Shown: piece after piece, positions 1-12,314 of the stretch
Numbering within the stretch: the first letter of the stretch is position 1
Layout of the letters: the number at the start of each line of letters is the position of its first letter
NCBI RefSeq assembly: GCF_963169125.1
Contig: NC_084802.1
Coordinates: forward strand, 39,268,607-39,332,606
Direction of reading: 5' to 3'
Source of the DNA: Humulus lupulus
Lineage: Eukaryota > Streptophyta > Magnoliopsida > Rosales > Cannabaceae
Length of the DNA: 64,000 bases
Notes under the pieces: model-generated
Database searches by the model: none
What the model was told of the DNA's origin: nothing
The model's input: the letters and a program-made list of their open reading frames with translations, nothing else
Translations under genes and position numbers: made by a program

Positions 1-389
1 AATTCTAATGCAACCATGTATAGCAAAATATAAATAATAAAAAAAAAAACCTATTATCAATCCACAACCCTAAGCAACGAATAATCTTCATTAGCAACAT
101 ATAAAGCACCCATATTAAAATCTTTAAATAATAAATTAAATTATAGTGTTAAACCTGTTGCATGTGCAAGTTCTTGAATTGAGATCAACTATAGATTTTG
201 TGCCATTATCACAAACTTCGTACAAAATATGTCTTGTTGGGTGCACCTATTGTTTAAGAGTAATATTGTTACTTTGTATGTATAGTCAAGTTAAATTAGA
301 TTAAAAAGAAGTTTGCCTTTAATATTGAGAACAATACCAGCAACTTCAATGAATAAATGTAGTTTTCATTCAGGATCACTTCATGCTTG
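1..389. other. AT-rich left flank, no gene
   Basis: No coding region is supported here. Positions 55-110 carry a short piece of the AGCAAC/CATATAAAG repeat that fills 45425-46800, in the same orientation. This DNA is probably the region downstream of the broken MULE transposase gene. The rest is AT-rich and featureless. Confidence 0.5.
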
Positions 390-1440
390 TCAATCAACTT
401 TGTCGAGGTTGCATTTGCTATGTTCCTGTTAGTCCAATTCCACTATTGTACCGAATCTCATAAACACTCTAGCATCGTACAAGTGGGCAGTTCTCTTCCT
501 GCTACAATTGCAAAATTCAAAGATTCTGCAATGTTTGATGTCATGTTTGGGTATCTATTGTTTGGGGGGTGAACCCTTGCCCATTTGTGACACCCAATTT
601 GTTCTAGGTAAATTCGTAGCATTTTTTCAATCCTATCAAGTTCTCTTGTGGTACTCAAACTTTTTCACAATGTATGTGTTTGCATTTGTGGAAAAATGTA
701 TCCTTAATCTTTTTTTACTTCATTTTGAACTTGCTTTTCATGTTTTTAGCAGATGGAAGGTGTCAGCCCCATGTGGTACTTCTGGGTATACTGTGAAGGT
801 TGCTTTTATAATGCTTTCATGTCGGTCAGATATGATGCTCATGCTTCTCTTACACCATCAGCTTTCCTAAACTTCTCAAATAACCACTCCCCAAAATCAT
901 CATTCTCTTAATCAACTACACAGAATGCCAGGGGGAAGATTTTACCTGCAACCAATATTGTCCCTCCATATGTTGATTTTAAAACAGTCCCATCAACTAT
1001 TACAATTGGTATGCAATACGTCCAGTCTTTCAATGAAGCATTCAATGTTACAAAAGCATATAAAAACATGTCATCCTCATCTATTTTTATATCAATACTA
1101 GATCCTTGATTTGTGTGATCCAACATGTATAGATAACTAGGAAATTCTACATAAGATTCAATTACTTTTCCTCACTTTTTCAATAGCTTTTTCTCTAGAT
1201 CTCCAAGCATTGTTGTATTTGACTTGCACTTCACGATCATGTTTCAACTCCCTGACTATATTTGCAGTTGTGGTATTTATTTTGATTTCTATGAACTTGT
1301 GCTTGATCATATTTGCAATGATTTTCAAGGTTGCTTGAAGTTGGTCTTTTAATATTATCTCCAAACCACAACCGTGAATGGGGCTAAACTTTATAATTAT
1401 GAATAGATTTGTGCTTCCATTCTTTGATGCTTATAACATC
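390..1440 (-). pseudogene. MULE transposase, middle and C-terminal part (split gene)
   Basis: This is a decayed Mutator-like transposase; such enzymes cut and paste MULE DNA elements in the nucleus. On the minus strand, 1158-1364 reads the family block before the catalytic core (AWRSREKAIEKV). Positions 908-1126 read the MULE core start, with the VDGT motif holding the first catalytic Asp and then GGTILVAGKIFPLAFCVVD. Positions 458-658 read the C-terminal block (RYPNMTSNIAESLN). Stops and frame changes separate the blocks. The N-terminal part of the same gene lies at 44697-45418, beyond the inserted Copia-A. Family membership is clear; the exact exon structure is not. Confidence 0.85.
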
Positions 1441-1543
1441 TGTTTGAATTTGAGGCCATAAACAAAGCTTTGTAAAATACAACTCAAAGAATCAAATGAC
1501 AATAATCTATACTCTAATGGATGAATAATACAAAGATCATAAG
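1441..1543 (-). repeat. Copia-A 3' LTR, distal piece
   Basis: These 103 bp match 43826-43930 of the other LTR closely. The match stops at ATAAG (1539-1543), where the Tekay-like solo LTR begins, and resumes at 16094 after the duplicated ATAAG. Confidence 0.9.
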
Positions 1544-1757
1544 TGTAGCGTCCCAAATTTGCTAATAGGGCTCAGGGCCTTGATTAGCATGTCGGGAGAA
1601 CAATAATTGATTTAATTATGCTAATATGTGAATTAAATGATTATGTGATTAGAAATGCATCTTTAGGTGAATTAAATATGCATGTGGGCCCTATTTGGTT
1701 ATTAGGGGCATATTTGTAATTTTGGTCCACTGAGGGCATAAATGTGATATATGTGTG

Positions 1758-2522
1758 TGTACGTCCTGGTTTTCCCACGGGCTGATTAGCAGGCCGAGCT
1801 ACGGACTAATCACGATTAGCCCATTAACATCCCCAAGACCGGAGCTCCCGTTTTGAGGTCGTACCTTATTAGCTCGAGCAATCCCTGAGGACTCGCCAAG
1901 GTTGCCCAGGACTGGGTGAAGGAGTCCGAAGGCCGATGGTCGAGTCAAGGGAGCAGCTCGTGGCACAAGCTGTGTATGGAGCTATGACCCTCTGAAAAGT
2001 CAACACACGCAAGATAAACGTGCATATATCTGACATCACATGTCCGATATCTCCCTGACTTCTCGGACACGCAGCAGGAACGTGCGTGTTCAGATATCCA
2101 CGGCTGGGTTGGGTCGTGCGGCCCATTACCTCCTTACCTATCGATTTGACCATACTTATGTGTCAGGTTTAGGAATTAATCATGAATGTCACAGAGTTGA
2201 TATGACAAATAATAAGGTCACGGGATGACCTCCTTACCGACTTCCAGGTGCCTTCTCCTATAAATATGGAGAAGCTGGGAGTTGATAGGGGTTGGGAAAA
2301 ATAGTATCTGAAGAGATATAGGCTTTGTAACCAAATACCCAGAATATATCAATAATATTGACTAGTGGAGTAGAGGGATTTTAACCTTCGAACCACTTAA
2401 AAACGTGTCTTGAGTCACCTAGTTCATTCTCTAAGATTCTATATCTGCGATGGTTCTATATTCAGCACTAATCCCTTTCTCTTCTTCTCTTAATTACCTG
2501 TTGCCGAAGAACCGCGTCAACA
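1758..2522 (+). repeat. Tat-A 5' LTR
   Basis: 765 bp, from TGTACGTCCTGG to CGCGTCAACA, matching 13318-14082. A TATAAATA box at 2259-2266 is the likely core promoter for the gag-pol RNA. Small open frames inside it recur in the other LTR and are not genes. Confidence 0.95.
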
Positions 2523-2545
2523 GTTTGGTGCTTTCATTGAGAGCA
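2523..2545 (+). promoter_or_regulatory. Tat-A primer-binding site
   Basis: Directly after the LTR comes TTGGTGCTTTCATTGAGAG. The same sequence follows the Tat-B 5' LTR on the minus strand (59951-59969). TGG at this place pairs with the CCA end of a tRNA; I cannot name the tRNA. Confidence 0.75.
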
Positions 2546-2577
2546 AGTTCGATTAGTGCTGCTGCAAACATCCAACT

Positions 2578-4886
2578 ATGGTGACCACTCGGTCCAGGCA
2601 TGGCAACGAAACAGAGCAGCATGATGGGCAAGAGGCTCATCATATTGCCATCCCTGACGAACAAATTCCTGAAGTCCAACAGAGGCCAGGAAAGCAGCCG
2701 GCGGGCCAGGACGATACAGGTAGTTCGGCGCCCCGGCCACCTAATTCGAACCCATGTTATTATACTGCGGTGGAGATGGAGAATGCTCAAGTGAGGAGCC
2801 AGTTAGCAACAGCCAGTCAGCAAATCCAGGGTATTCTGGCCCGACTACCCCCTCTCACAACCAACGTTAACGTTGGAGAGAGGCAAGGTGAGGCTCCAAA
2901 GTCTCGCCGGGGTAATCGGTCCAGGCATAGTCGTTCGGATAGACTTCCGGCAGCCAACTCCACCCCTTCATCACACCATCGTGAGGCCAACTTCAGGGAA
3001 ATGCCTGGGACCGGACAACAGCAATACAGCCGTTCGGTTAGGATGTCGACTCCTAGCTCTCAACCATCCTCGAGGACGCCCAGAAGAGCTCGAGGAAGTT
3101 CCCGGAGGAGATCCGGGGAGGGCCCACGACGTCAGCCCATCCCCGAAGAACGTCCTGCGCCTCGTCCAGATTGCCCGGCGCGGCACTAGCAAGTTGGCAG
3201 GGCCGAAAGACCCCCACCAAATTTGATCCGTCCAGACGGAACCAGGATCGCTTCTCCAGTCAGGCATCCTCCATCTCCGATTAGATATTCGTCTCCTCCT
3301 CGGCTCGTCCGAGACATCCCAGCTTACGGAAGTAGCAGGAGAAACCCACCATCAGTGGGACCTTCCCGACGTAGCAGGGCGCCCGAAGAAAGCTCAGGTC
3401 CTCACCACCAAAGGCGGACTCCAAGCCTATCCGGCAGGAGTCATTGGACTGGCAGTCGCCAGAGTGATCTCTCTGGAGGAGACCTACGCCAGCGGCTAAG
3501 TTTGGCACAAAGCCACCAGACCACCCAGGGAGACGACCTTCGAGATCACCTCATCTCTCACAGATAGGACCGAGCTAGAGATGGTAGCCAGACTCGCTCG
3601 GGGGGGGGGGGGGGTCCGATCCGAAGTACATAACAGAGGGAATGTCCCAAATAACCTATCTCAAGATTGGAGGGGCAATAACCCTCCTAATATGTATAAT
3701 GGGTCCGGAGCTGTTGATTAGCCCCGGAATGACCCAGGATCTCAGGACCAAACCCTCGAGCGCCTAACTCAGATGGAGGAACTGATGAGGAAGCTCCTAT
3801 CAGAAAAAGAAAAAGATGAATATGATTCGGGAGACGAGATGGAACTCTTCGCCCCCAACATAGCAGCGACGGCATACCCATCTGGTTTTTCGTATGCCTC
3901 ACTTGTCAAAGTTCAACGGGGACGGAGATCCGTCAGACCATTTAGGGATGTTCAACACCCTAATGATGGCCCATAATATTGGCCCGGAGCTGCGTTGCTT
4001 GATCTTCCCTTCCACACTGACCGGACCTGCCAGGCAATGGTTCAAGCAGAGTAAAAGACAGTCAATCAGCTCCTGGAAGACCTTCTCAGCTGACTTCAAA
4101 AGGGCGTTCCGCGCCTCTCAAGCCGCCCGTGTTCAGGCCGACTCCCTAGCCAACATAAGGCAGCAGCCCGGCGAGACGCTGAAAGCCTACTTGAGCAGAT
4201 TCGCAAATGTCGCTGCTCGAGCCAGGGATGCAGATGATAGCTCCAAGCTCATGGCCATGAGAACCGGAATCCTGGTCGGGGGAGACCTGTGGAAAGACAT
4301 TCAGAGGAAGGGAGTCATCTCGGTTAACAAATTCCTTAACAGAGCCCAAGAGTGGATAAACTTGGAAGAAGCTGAAGCTTCAGCCGCGGGGACCAGACAG
4401 GTTCCCGAGAAGCCTGCTGGAACGGGGACGGAGATCGTGATGACGACCCCCGACGTCGCGCAGAACAACCAGCCCGGTGGTGGCAAAAGAAAGGGGAACG
4501 GTGAAAACAGTCAACACGGTCAAAAGAAGAATAAGTCCGTGGATAAGTTCAAGCCCGTGGTCACAACATATACCGAGCTCACCCAGTCCAGGGAAAGTAT
4601 CTTCCTAGCCAACTCTATTCGGGTCCCCTGGAAGAGGCCGGAACCATTGAAACACCACAAGGGAAAGACAGACACTTCCAAATTCTGCCGTTTTCACAAT
4701 GACTTCGGCCACAATACCGACGATTGCAGGCATCTAAAAGATGAGATCGAGACTCTTATCCGAGCAGGCCCCTTGGCGCAATACTCACGAAACAGGGTCC
4801 CAGCGAGTCGACCCGCTCCAGAAGTCCCAGCTAGTCAGCCCGGGCCTCGTGCAGATCAGGACGTCCCTCCTCCCGTGGTCGAATGA
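2578..4886 (+). pseudogene. Tat-A gag (broken)
   Basis: Gag forms the particle that packages the element RNA. The likely start is the ATG at 2578 (MVTTRSRHGN), 55 bp after the LTR. A basic, proline- and serine-rich N-terminal region runs to 3567 in one frame, interrupted by TAG at 3187-3189 and closed by TAG at 3565-3567. A run of about 15 G (3600-3614) follows. The capsid-like part runs from about 3773, changes frame near 3895, and ends at 4886 with TGA. Key signs are LTGPARQWFKQ and ETLKAYLSRF in the retrotransposon gag domain, and CRFHNDFGHNTDDCRHLK at 4684-4737, a Tat-type zinc-binding motif. It is not translatable as one protein without correction. Confidence 0.88.
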
Positions 4887-4916
4887 GAGATATCCACCAT
4901 CTCTGGAGGACCGCAC

Positions 4917-7900
4917 ATGGCTGGAACGAGCAGAGGTGCCCAGAAGAGATATGTGAATGAATTAAAGGCCCACAACGGAGCAGAGTTTGTCCTGGAGCAG
5001 CGCCAGTCGAAACAGCAGCGGTTAGAAAAGCAACCGATCACTTTTACGGAGGAAGACACAGGCCATGTCCAATTCCCTCATAATGATCCCTTGGTCGCAG
5101 CAGTCCAGCTCGCCAACCGGAGGGTAAGGAAAGTGTTGGTGGACAACGGAAGCTCGGTAAACCTTCTATTCCGGTCCACCTTAGAAAAGATGGGATTGAC
5201 TGTCGCCGAGCTAAAGGCGACCTCCATGATGCTGTATGTCTTTTCGGGAGAAGGGTCGGCAGCGATAGGGACGATGGAGCTGGTGATCACCCTAGGAGAA
5301 GAATCTCGAACAGTCTCCAAGCTACTTGAGTTCGTGGTCATTGACTGCTCCGCTGCCTACAACGCCATTTTAGGCCGGCCTACCCTCATAGCTTTCAAGG
5401 CTATCACTTCCATTCGACACCTCGCCATGAAGTTCCCTACTTCGACCGGAATCTGTACTATCAAGGGCGATCAGCTCGCTGCCAGGGAATGCTACAACAT
5501 TTCCATGAAGGGAAAATCTAAACCCGGGCAGCTGGCAATGGCCATTCAGGGCAAAGAGGAATCTTAGGGACCCTTGGTGGATCCTAAGGTTGAAAAACCT
5601 CAGAACGCCGAAGAGGAAAAGGTCACCTTGAGTGAGGACATTGACCCCCGAGTAGGCGAGGACAGATCCGGGCTCCAGGCCATTGAGGAGCTCGAGGAGG
5701 TGAACCTCGATCCGCAAATTCCGTCACGGATGGTCAAGCTCGGGAAAAACCTCTGTACCAAGAGGAAGACGGAGCTGGTTACGTTTCTCCAGGCTAATTT
5801 AGATGTATTTGCCTGGTCCCACGAGGATATGGTAGGAATTAGCCCGAGTGTCATCATGCACACGCTCCATCTGGATAAAAGCGTTCCTGCCAAGTCTCAA
5901 AAGCAAAGGCGTTTAGGGACAACCTGTGCGGAAGCCCTAGAAGAAGAGGTAGCCCGACTCAAAAAATGTGGCTTTATCCGGGAAGCCAAATTTCCAATTT
6001 GGGTCACCAATCCCGTGCTAGTTCCGAAGCCCAACGGGAAATGGCGGACCTGCATTGACTTCTCCGATCTGAATAAGGCCTGCCCCAAGGATTATTTTCC
6101 ATTCCCAAGGATCGACCAGCTGGTAGACGCCACGGCGGGGCACGAGCTCATGTCCTTTATGGATGCATAATCAAGCTACAACCAGATCGCGATGAATCCG
6201 GCGGATCAGGAACACACTAGCTTCATGACCCCGACTAATGTCTATTGCTACAAGGTCATGCCGTTCGATGTGAAGAACGCCGGAGCCACCTACCAAAGGC
6301 TAGTGAACAGAATGTTCGCGGACCAGATCGGAAAGAACATGGAAGTATATGTTGATGACATGCTCGTCAAGTCAAAGACTGCCGACAACCATGTTTCCGA
6401 TCTGGAAGAATGTTTTAAAATACTACGGAAATACGACATGAGGCTTAATCCCCAGAAGTGCACTTTTGGTGTCGCATCCGGGAAATTCCTGGGGTTCATA
6501 GTTAATACCCGAGGAATTGAGGCAAACCCCGACAAGATCAGGACATTGCTTGAGCTTCCTTCCCCCAGGTCGTGGAAAGATGTCCAAGGACTCACAGGAA
6601 GGGTAGCAGCACTCAACCGGTTCATTTCAAAGTCAACCAATAAATGTTTGCCCTTCTACAACCTGCTCCGGGGAAACAAGAAGTTTGAATGGACAGTAGA
6701 GTGCGAAAGCGCATTCCTCGACCTGAAGGCACATCTGGCTGAACCACCTGTGCTATCCAAGCCCATGGCAGGAGAGTCTCTCTTCCTCTACCTGACCGTC
6801 ACTAAGGACGCGACCAGCGCCGTACTAGTACGAGAGGAAGACCAAGTTCAGAAGCCAGTTTATTACATCAGCAAGAGACTCCTCAGAGCAGAATCACGGT
6901 ACCCACTGATGGAAAAATTGGCGTTCTACCTTATCACGGCCTCGCGAAAGCTCAGACCATACTTCCAGTCCCACTCGGTACACGTCATGACCGATCAGCC
7001 TCTAAGGCAGGTTTTGCAAAAACCTGAAGCATCGGGACGTTTGTTAAAGTGAGCGGTCGAACTCAGTCAGTTCGAGATTTTCTATACTCCATGAACTTCC
7101 ATAAAAAGTCAGGCCTTGGCCGACTTCGTGGCAGAGTGCACGAGATTCCAGGAGGATCCATCAGAAGGCTCATCTCAGCTCACCTCGCCCGAATCGTTGT
7201 GGAAGATCTTTGTGGATGGTTCATCCAACGAGAACGGTTCCGGGACCGAAATCATTCTGATCTCCCCCGAGGGACATAGGTTCCACTCGGCACTAAGATT
7301 CAGGTTCAAGGCCTCCAACAACGAGGCGAAATACGAAGCTTTGTTAGCCGGGTTGAGGATAGCCAATGAGTTAAAAGCGAGCTCCGTCCAGTGCTTTAGT
7401 GACTCCCAGGTCGTGGTAAACCAGGTTCTGGGTGAATATCAGGCACGTGGACCTAAGATGGCCGCCTATTTGGCAAAGGTAAAAGCCAAGCTGTCCGCAT
7501 TTGAGCGAGGATCGATCGAACAGATACCTCGAGAACAGAACGCCAATGCGGATGCCCTTGCCAAACTCGCCACCTCGGGAGAGACGGAGACTCTGGGGTT
7601 GGTGCCAATAGAATTCTTGGAAAAACCAAGTATAGACGGAGATCGGGCAGAGGTCGAGATGATTGATGCTCGACCGACCTGGATGACCCCCATTCTTGAA
7701 TATCTCGTCGAGGGCAAGCTGCCTGAAGGACGTAACGACGCGCGGCGAGTCCTATATCAAGTCCCTAGATATACAATAGTTGATGGGTTACTGTACCGAC
7801 GTGGGCACTCCCTACCTCTCCTCCGATGCGTTCTTCCAGGTGAGGCGAAGGCCGTCCTGCAGGAAATTCACGAAGGATTCTGCGGAGACCACACTGGGGG

Positions 7901-8915
7901 GCAAAGCCTGGCCTTAAAGGTTCTCAGGCAAGGTTATTACTGGCCAACTCTGTCCAAAGACGCGATCTCATACTTGAAGAAGTGCGACAAATGCCAGCGA
8001 TTCGCTGCAGTTGCCCGAGCTCCTCCAGTCGAGCTGAGAATGATCTTAGCCCCTTGGCCGTTTGCTGTTTGGGGAATAGACCTAGTGGGCGCCCTGCCCA
8101 CTGGAAAGGGTGGGGTCCGTTACGCCATGGTAGCCATAGAATACTTCACTAAGTGGGCCGAGGCAGAGCCGTTGGCAACGATAACATCGAAGAAGGTACT
8201 CGACTTCATGGTTAAAAGTATAATCTGTCAGTTCGGTATGCCGAAGAAAATCATCTCCGACAACGGCACTCAGTTTGATAGCGACCTGTTCACCGAGTTT
8301 TGTGAAAGGCACGGGATTGTAAAAAGCTTCTCCTCCGTGGCCTATCCTCAGGCAAACGGCCAGGTCGAGGCTGTCAACAAGACTCTAAAGGCGAGCCTCA
8401 AGAAGGGATTAGAAGAGGCAAAGGGGGTCTAGCCAGAACAGCTCCCCCAGGTCCTATGGGCGTACCGGACCTCGCATCAGACTCCTACGGGTCATACTCC
8501 TTTCTCCCTAACCTTTGGGAGTGAAGCAGTCCTCCTCGTGGAAGTTGAGGTTCTGTCACATAGAGTCCAGTCTTACGACCAAGATCGGAACCATGAGCTC
8601 ATGTGCCATTCCCTCGATCTAATTGATGAATGGCGAGAGGATTCGCAACTCCAGCTCGCCCATTATCAGCAGAAGATCACTCGCTACTTCAACTCTAAAG
8701 TCAAAAGGCGCACCTTTAACGTTGGCGAGTTGGTCCTAAGGAGAGTTTTCCTGGTCGGGAAAGATCCCAAGGATGGAGTCTTGGGACCGAACTGGGAAGG
8801 ACCATACCAGGTCATCGATATCATCAAGGAAGGAACTTATAAGTTAGCCCGACTTGATGGAGGAGCCGTACCACAGACCTGGAACGCCATCCACTTAAAG
8901 AAATATTATCAATGA
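4917..8915 (+). pseudogene. Tat-A pol: protease, RT, RNase H, extra RNase H, integrase (stops present)
   Basis: All domains sit in one frame. The protease has VDNGSSVNLL near 5140-5170. Reverse transcriptase has its N-terminal block at about 5990-6170 and YVDD at 6348-6359. Its own RNase H lies near 6780-7050. A second RNase H (FVDGSSN, EAKYEALLAGL, REQNANADALAKL) lies at about 7200-7575. Integrase has an H2C2 finger (HEGFCGDH...CDKCQRF) near 7866-8005, Asp in GIDLVG, Asp in SDNGTQF and Glu in ANGQVE. The C-terminal tail ends HLKKYYQ at 8915. In-frame stops: TAG 5565-5567, TAA 6168-6170 (within the usual DAYSGYNQ block), TGA 7050-7052, TGA 7092-7094, TAG 8430-8432. Domains are otherwise well preserved, so this is a young but defective copy. 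Confidence 0.92.
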
Positions 8916-9673
8916 TCCACTTGTAAGACCTGGAAGGCCACTTTCTATATATTAATAAAAATCAGCTTTTTATGCACATTTGCAATTCTAATCTTAAAGT
9001 AACCACGAAAGACCCTTTCCCAGTTACTTGGGGGGCATATGGTATCTGGATATAACCAGGTCTCCTTAATGACTTAGATGTTGATTTTTATCTATGGATC
9101 GTTGCTCTTCTTAAAGAGCTCGAGACACGGATAAGGGATAACGCCAACTAAGTCCTATCCTAGTTTTAACTAGGTCGTAAAACTTAGAAGTTAACTTAAA
9201 TTTATTGATCGCGGTTCTTCTTAAAGAACTCGAGATATGGATAAAAGTCAACACGAACTAAGTTTTCAAAATAAGTTCCTGGTTTTAACTAGGTCGTAAA
9301 ACTTAGAAGTTAACTTAAATTTATTGATCGCGGTTCTTCTTAAAGAACTCGAGATATGGATAAAAGTCAACACGAACTAAGTTTTCAAAATAAGTTCCTG
9401 GTTTTAACTAGGTCGGAAAACTTAGAAGTTAACTTAAATTTATTGATCGTGGTTCTTCTTAAAGAACTCGAGATATGGATAAAAGTCAGCACGAACTAAG
9501 TTTTCAAAATATTTTCTTGGTTTTAACTAGGTCATAAAACTTGGAAGTTAATTTAAATCTATTTGTTGTTCTTCTTCTTAAAGAGTTCAAGATATGGATA
9601 AAAATTAACTCGAGCTAAGTTTATCAAAAAAATAATAATTCAAAATATATTAAGAGAAAAAGAGAAGAGCGCC
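8916..9673 (+). repeat. Tat-A region after pol, with 119-bp tandem repeat
   Basis: From about 9063 to 9610 a unit of 119 bp repeats about four and a half times. The landmark AACTTAGAAG occurs at 9181, 9300 and 9419, and as AACTTGGAAG at 9538. Each unit holds GTTCTTCTTAAAGAAC, in which GTTCTT and AAGAAC are inverted and could form a small hairpin. There are no open frames. Tandem repeats after pol are common in Tat elements. The block separates the convergent pol and antisense genes, so it may contain 3' ends for both. Confidence 0.9.
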
Positions 9674-12314
9674 CTAAGCTCCGTCAGTCGGCCCTTTGGA
9701 GGTCGCTGTTTCATCTTGCTCCGCCGCACCAGAGGCTTCCCCAATCTCCGAAGGTGGCGCCTCTTTGTCGAGGCGAGCTTGGAACTTCACCAACAAGCGC
9801 GCCCAGAAATTTGGTGGCATGAAAGAGAAGTCAGCCTCCGGATTATGGAGACAACAGTGGTAGAACAGATCCTGCATGGACTGCTCCGAGATGGCCTTCT
9901 CTTCCTCCAGGGCAGCTTGGACTTCTGTCCTCGCTGCCTCACGGTCCACCTGCGAGGTGGCAAGGGATGTCTCGAGCTCCTGGACCTTCGAACGGGTCTT
10001 CTCCAGGTCGACATGGGCCCTCTCCAACTCGCCCTTCGAGGTCTTCAGGGCATCCTTGGCCGCCTTAACCTCCTGAAGGGTGGCCTGGTGCTCGGTCCTC
10101 ATGTCACCGAGCTGACTCTTGGCCCTGATGATGCTTCGGTGAAGGGCGACGACACCCTGCGAGGAATGAAAGATAAACTGACTCAGAGAAAAAATTAGGC
10201 AAAGTGTAATGGTAAAATCTTTAAAAGAATAGGGCAGCTTACCGTTAGGGTCATGCTCATGGAAGAGTCCATGACGTCAACCGGGCTCATCGTCTCAATA
10301 GTCCGGAGTTCCTTCTCGGTGAACTTGTAGATATGGTTAACGGCGTAACTCGCCGATTCGTACACCGTTCCCTGAAAGACCTCCGGGATCTTCTCCAGGT
10401 CCTGGGGATTGACTGGGATGCATACGTCGGAGGCCACCACAGGCGGAGTCCTGAGCTCCATCCCCGCGTCCTGGGTGACGGTTGGAGTTCGCTGAGGTGG
10501 CGGAGGCATTTGGCCTGCTTCGGCAGCAAGAAGAATCGCTCCCGTGTTCTGGGCTGGCGGGGCTTTCTCCTTCACCTTTGCAGGAGATTTAGTGGAGACC
10601 CCGGCAGAGCTCTTGGAACCCTGGAGCCTTTTCGTTCTTGGCCCGACTGGGGGGTTCCCCCCGAAGACTATGCCCCGCAAGCTGTCCTCGGGCTGAGACA
10701 TCTCTTCTGTCAAAAAAATAAAATAATAATACATGGTTATTACAAGTTAGCAATCATACAAAGATAAAGACAAAAGGTTAAAGCTAAAAAAAAGCATATG
10801 AATACTGAGGGAGCCCTACCCCCCGAGCTGGAAGAACCTAAGACGATTATTTCACGAACTGGCGCAGGTTCTAGGTCCGGTTCTGACTCAGGGCTAGACT
10901 CTTCTACATACTGCCTAAGCCCCGGAGCATAGTTACCCCTCTGGAGTGATGGCCATGTGCGTAGGTTGGTCCCATACTCCTCGAATAAGATCGACCTAAA
11001 AGCTAGGGTGTTATCTACTACTACGGTACCCCTAGGCCGGCTCTCTTGGTGATCCAGCACGAGCCGGTCAACACAATGGAGCAGGAGTGTGTTCAGGTCC
11101 GGATCCCTTCGGTGACGATGGACGATCTGCCTAGGATTGAACCTAACCAGCCGGGGGTCTGCAGTGGCCCTATCAAGACTCTTAAACAAGTAAGGGTTAC
11201 CTTGGCCAGAAGGACCCGCGGCTGCTCCGGATCGAACCCTCTCCTCACCCATCCTCTGGGTGACCTCTAAGGTCCTCTTCCTATTCCTCACGAGCGGAAC
11301 CTCGGCCGCCTCGTCCTCTTCATCTTCCTCTACCACGACCTCCTCCACGATGATGGGTCTGTTGTCGCGGGCTGGGGGTGGCCCCCGGGGCCTCTTCAGG
11401 TTCAGGGTCTGGTTTGGGAAGATCAGTTTGCAGAACACCATCGTCTCGTCTGTCACGAGCACATGATAGTCCTTCTCACTGGGGGGCAAGCCCGCCAGTG
11501 TTTCATATTGGCCCCCGAGGGTCACAGACTTTTCGGTCCTCGCGTAGATGGCTGCAGAATTGGCTGGAATCAGAATGGAATACGGGAGGAGCTAAAATAA
11601 AATAACACTTAAAAGGCGAGCTAAGATCAGGGATTACTTACGAGGATGATTGAAATAGTGGTGGTCGCAATTCCGGAACCCAGTTGACATGAAGAACTGG
11701 TCCTTTAAGTCATTTGGGTGGCTGGGCAACTCGATCACCGCCGCCATATTGGGAAAACGGATTAAATAGTAAAACTCATCACCTCGCCCCCGCTGATCCG
11801 AGCTGGCTTTGAGGCAAAAGAAATATAAAATATCAGCAAGAGTAGGGACCTCCCACTCCTGCTTCTTGAATAAATACCTCAACCCTGCTAGCAGACGGTA
11901 GGAGTTGGGGGGGAGCAGAAAAGGGGCCAACCCCACGCAGTTCAGGAAATCAGCAAAGTACTGATCCAGGGGGAGGAAGGCCCCTACCTTGAAGTGTTCA
12001 CCGCTCCAGGCCGCGAACGATTCATCGAGCGGCGTGCAGCTCCTCTCGCCATCCGCGGCAGGTCGGGCAATAACGGAGGCTTTCCCCAGGGGAATGTTGT
12101 GAGTGAGGAAGAGTTTGTTGATCTTCGCCTGGTCGGTTATCTTTGAGACAATTCTCTCCGCCTCAAAGAATGCGTCAGGGGCCACCTCGACCTCCTTCTC
12201 CACGGCCGGCCCGAAGCGGAGGATCGGGGAGCTGGGTATCACCGCCTTTCCTTTTTCCTTCTGGGAGGCCGAGCTTCCAACGTTCTTCTGAGGGAGGTTC
12301 TTTTTTGGAGCCAT
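9674..12314 (-). CDS. Tat-A antisense gene, four exons, 787 aa, intact
   Basis: This gene runs opposite to gag-pol. Exons by minus-strand order: 12314-11642, 11563-10820, 10706-10243, 10156-9674. Introns are 78, 113 and 86 bp, all GT-AG: donors GTAAGT, GTAGGG and GTAAGC, acceptors TTCCAG, TGACAG and CTCGCAG. Phases join cleanly (1, 1, 0), giving one 787-codon frame from ATG to TAG. Residues about 100-224 (FAAWSGEHFKVGAFLP, LAPFLLPPNSYRLLAGL) resemble the family called putative gypsy-type transposon (Pfam PF04195, from memory). Exon 2 has an acidic stretch and a Ser/Glu-rich end; exon 3 is Pro/Lys-rich. Exon 4 is a coiled coil (about residues 646-720) followed by a conserved W-x-R-L-L-V-K-F-Q-A-R-L-D block. 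No function is known to me. No signal peptide or membrane segment is evident; the lysine-rich start could favour nuclear location. The exon model is inferred, not from RNA. Confidence 0.85.

Noticed and set aside
508..870. Plus-strand 120-codon open frame
   Set aside because: It lies over the minus-strand MULE C-terminal block and has no recognisable domain; a shadow frame.
2040..2228. Small open frames in the Tat-A LTRs (also 13600-13788, and minus 1869-2153, 13429-13713)
   Set aside because: They occur as a pair only because the LTR is duplicated; no domain.
4917..8915. Endogenous pararetrovirus or host gene for the RT sequence
   Set aside because: LTRs, primer site, integrase and domain order identify Ty3/Gypsy Tat elements; no movement or coat protein signs.
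9063..9610. Regular repeats considered as a CRISPR-like array
   Set aside because: Head-to-tail 119-bp tandem repeat without spacers, in a plant retrotransposon.
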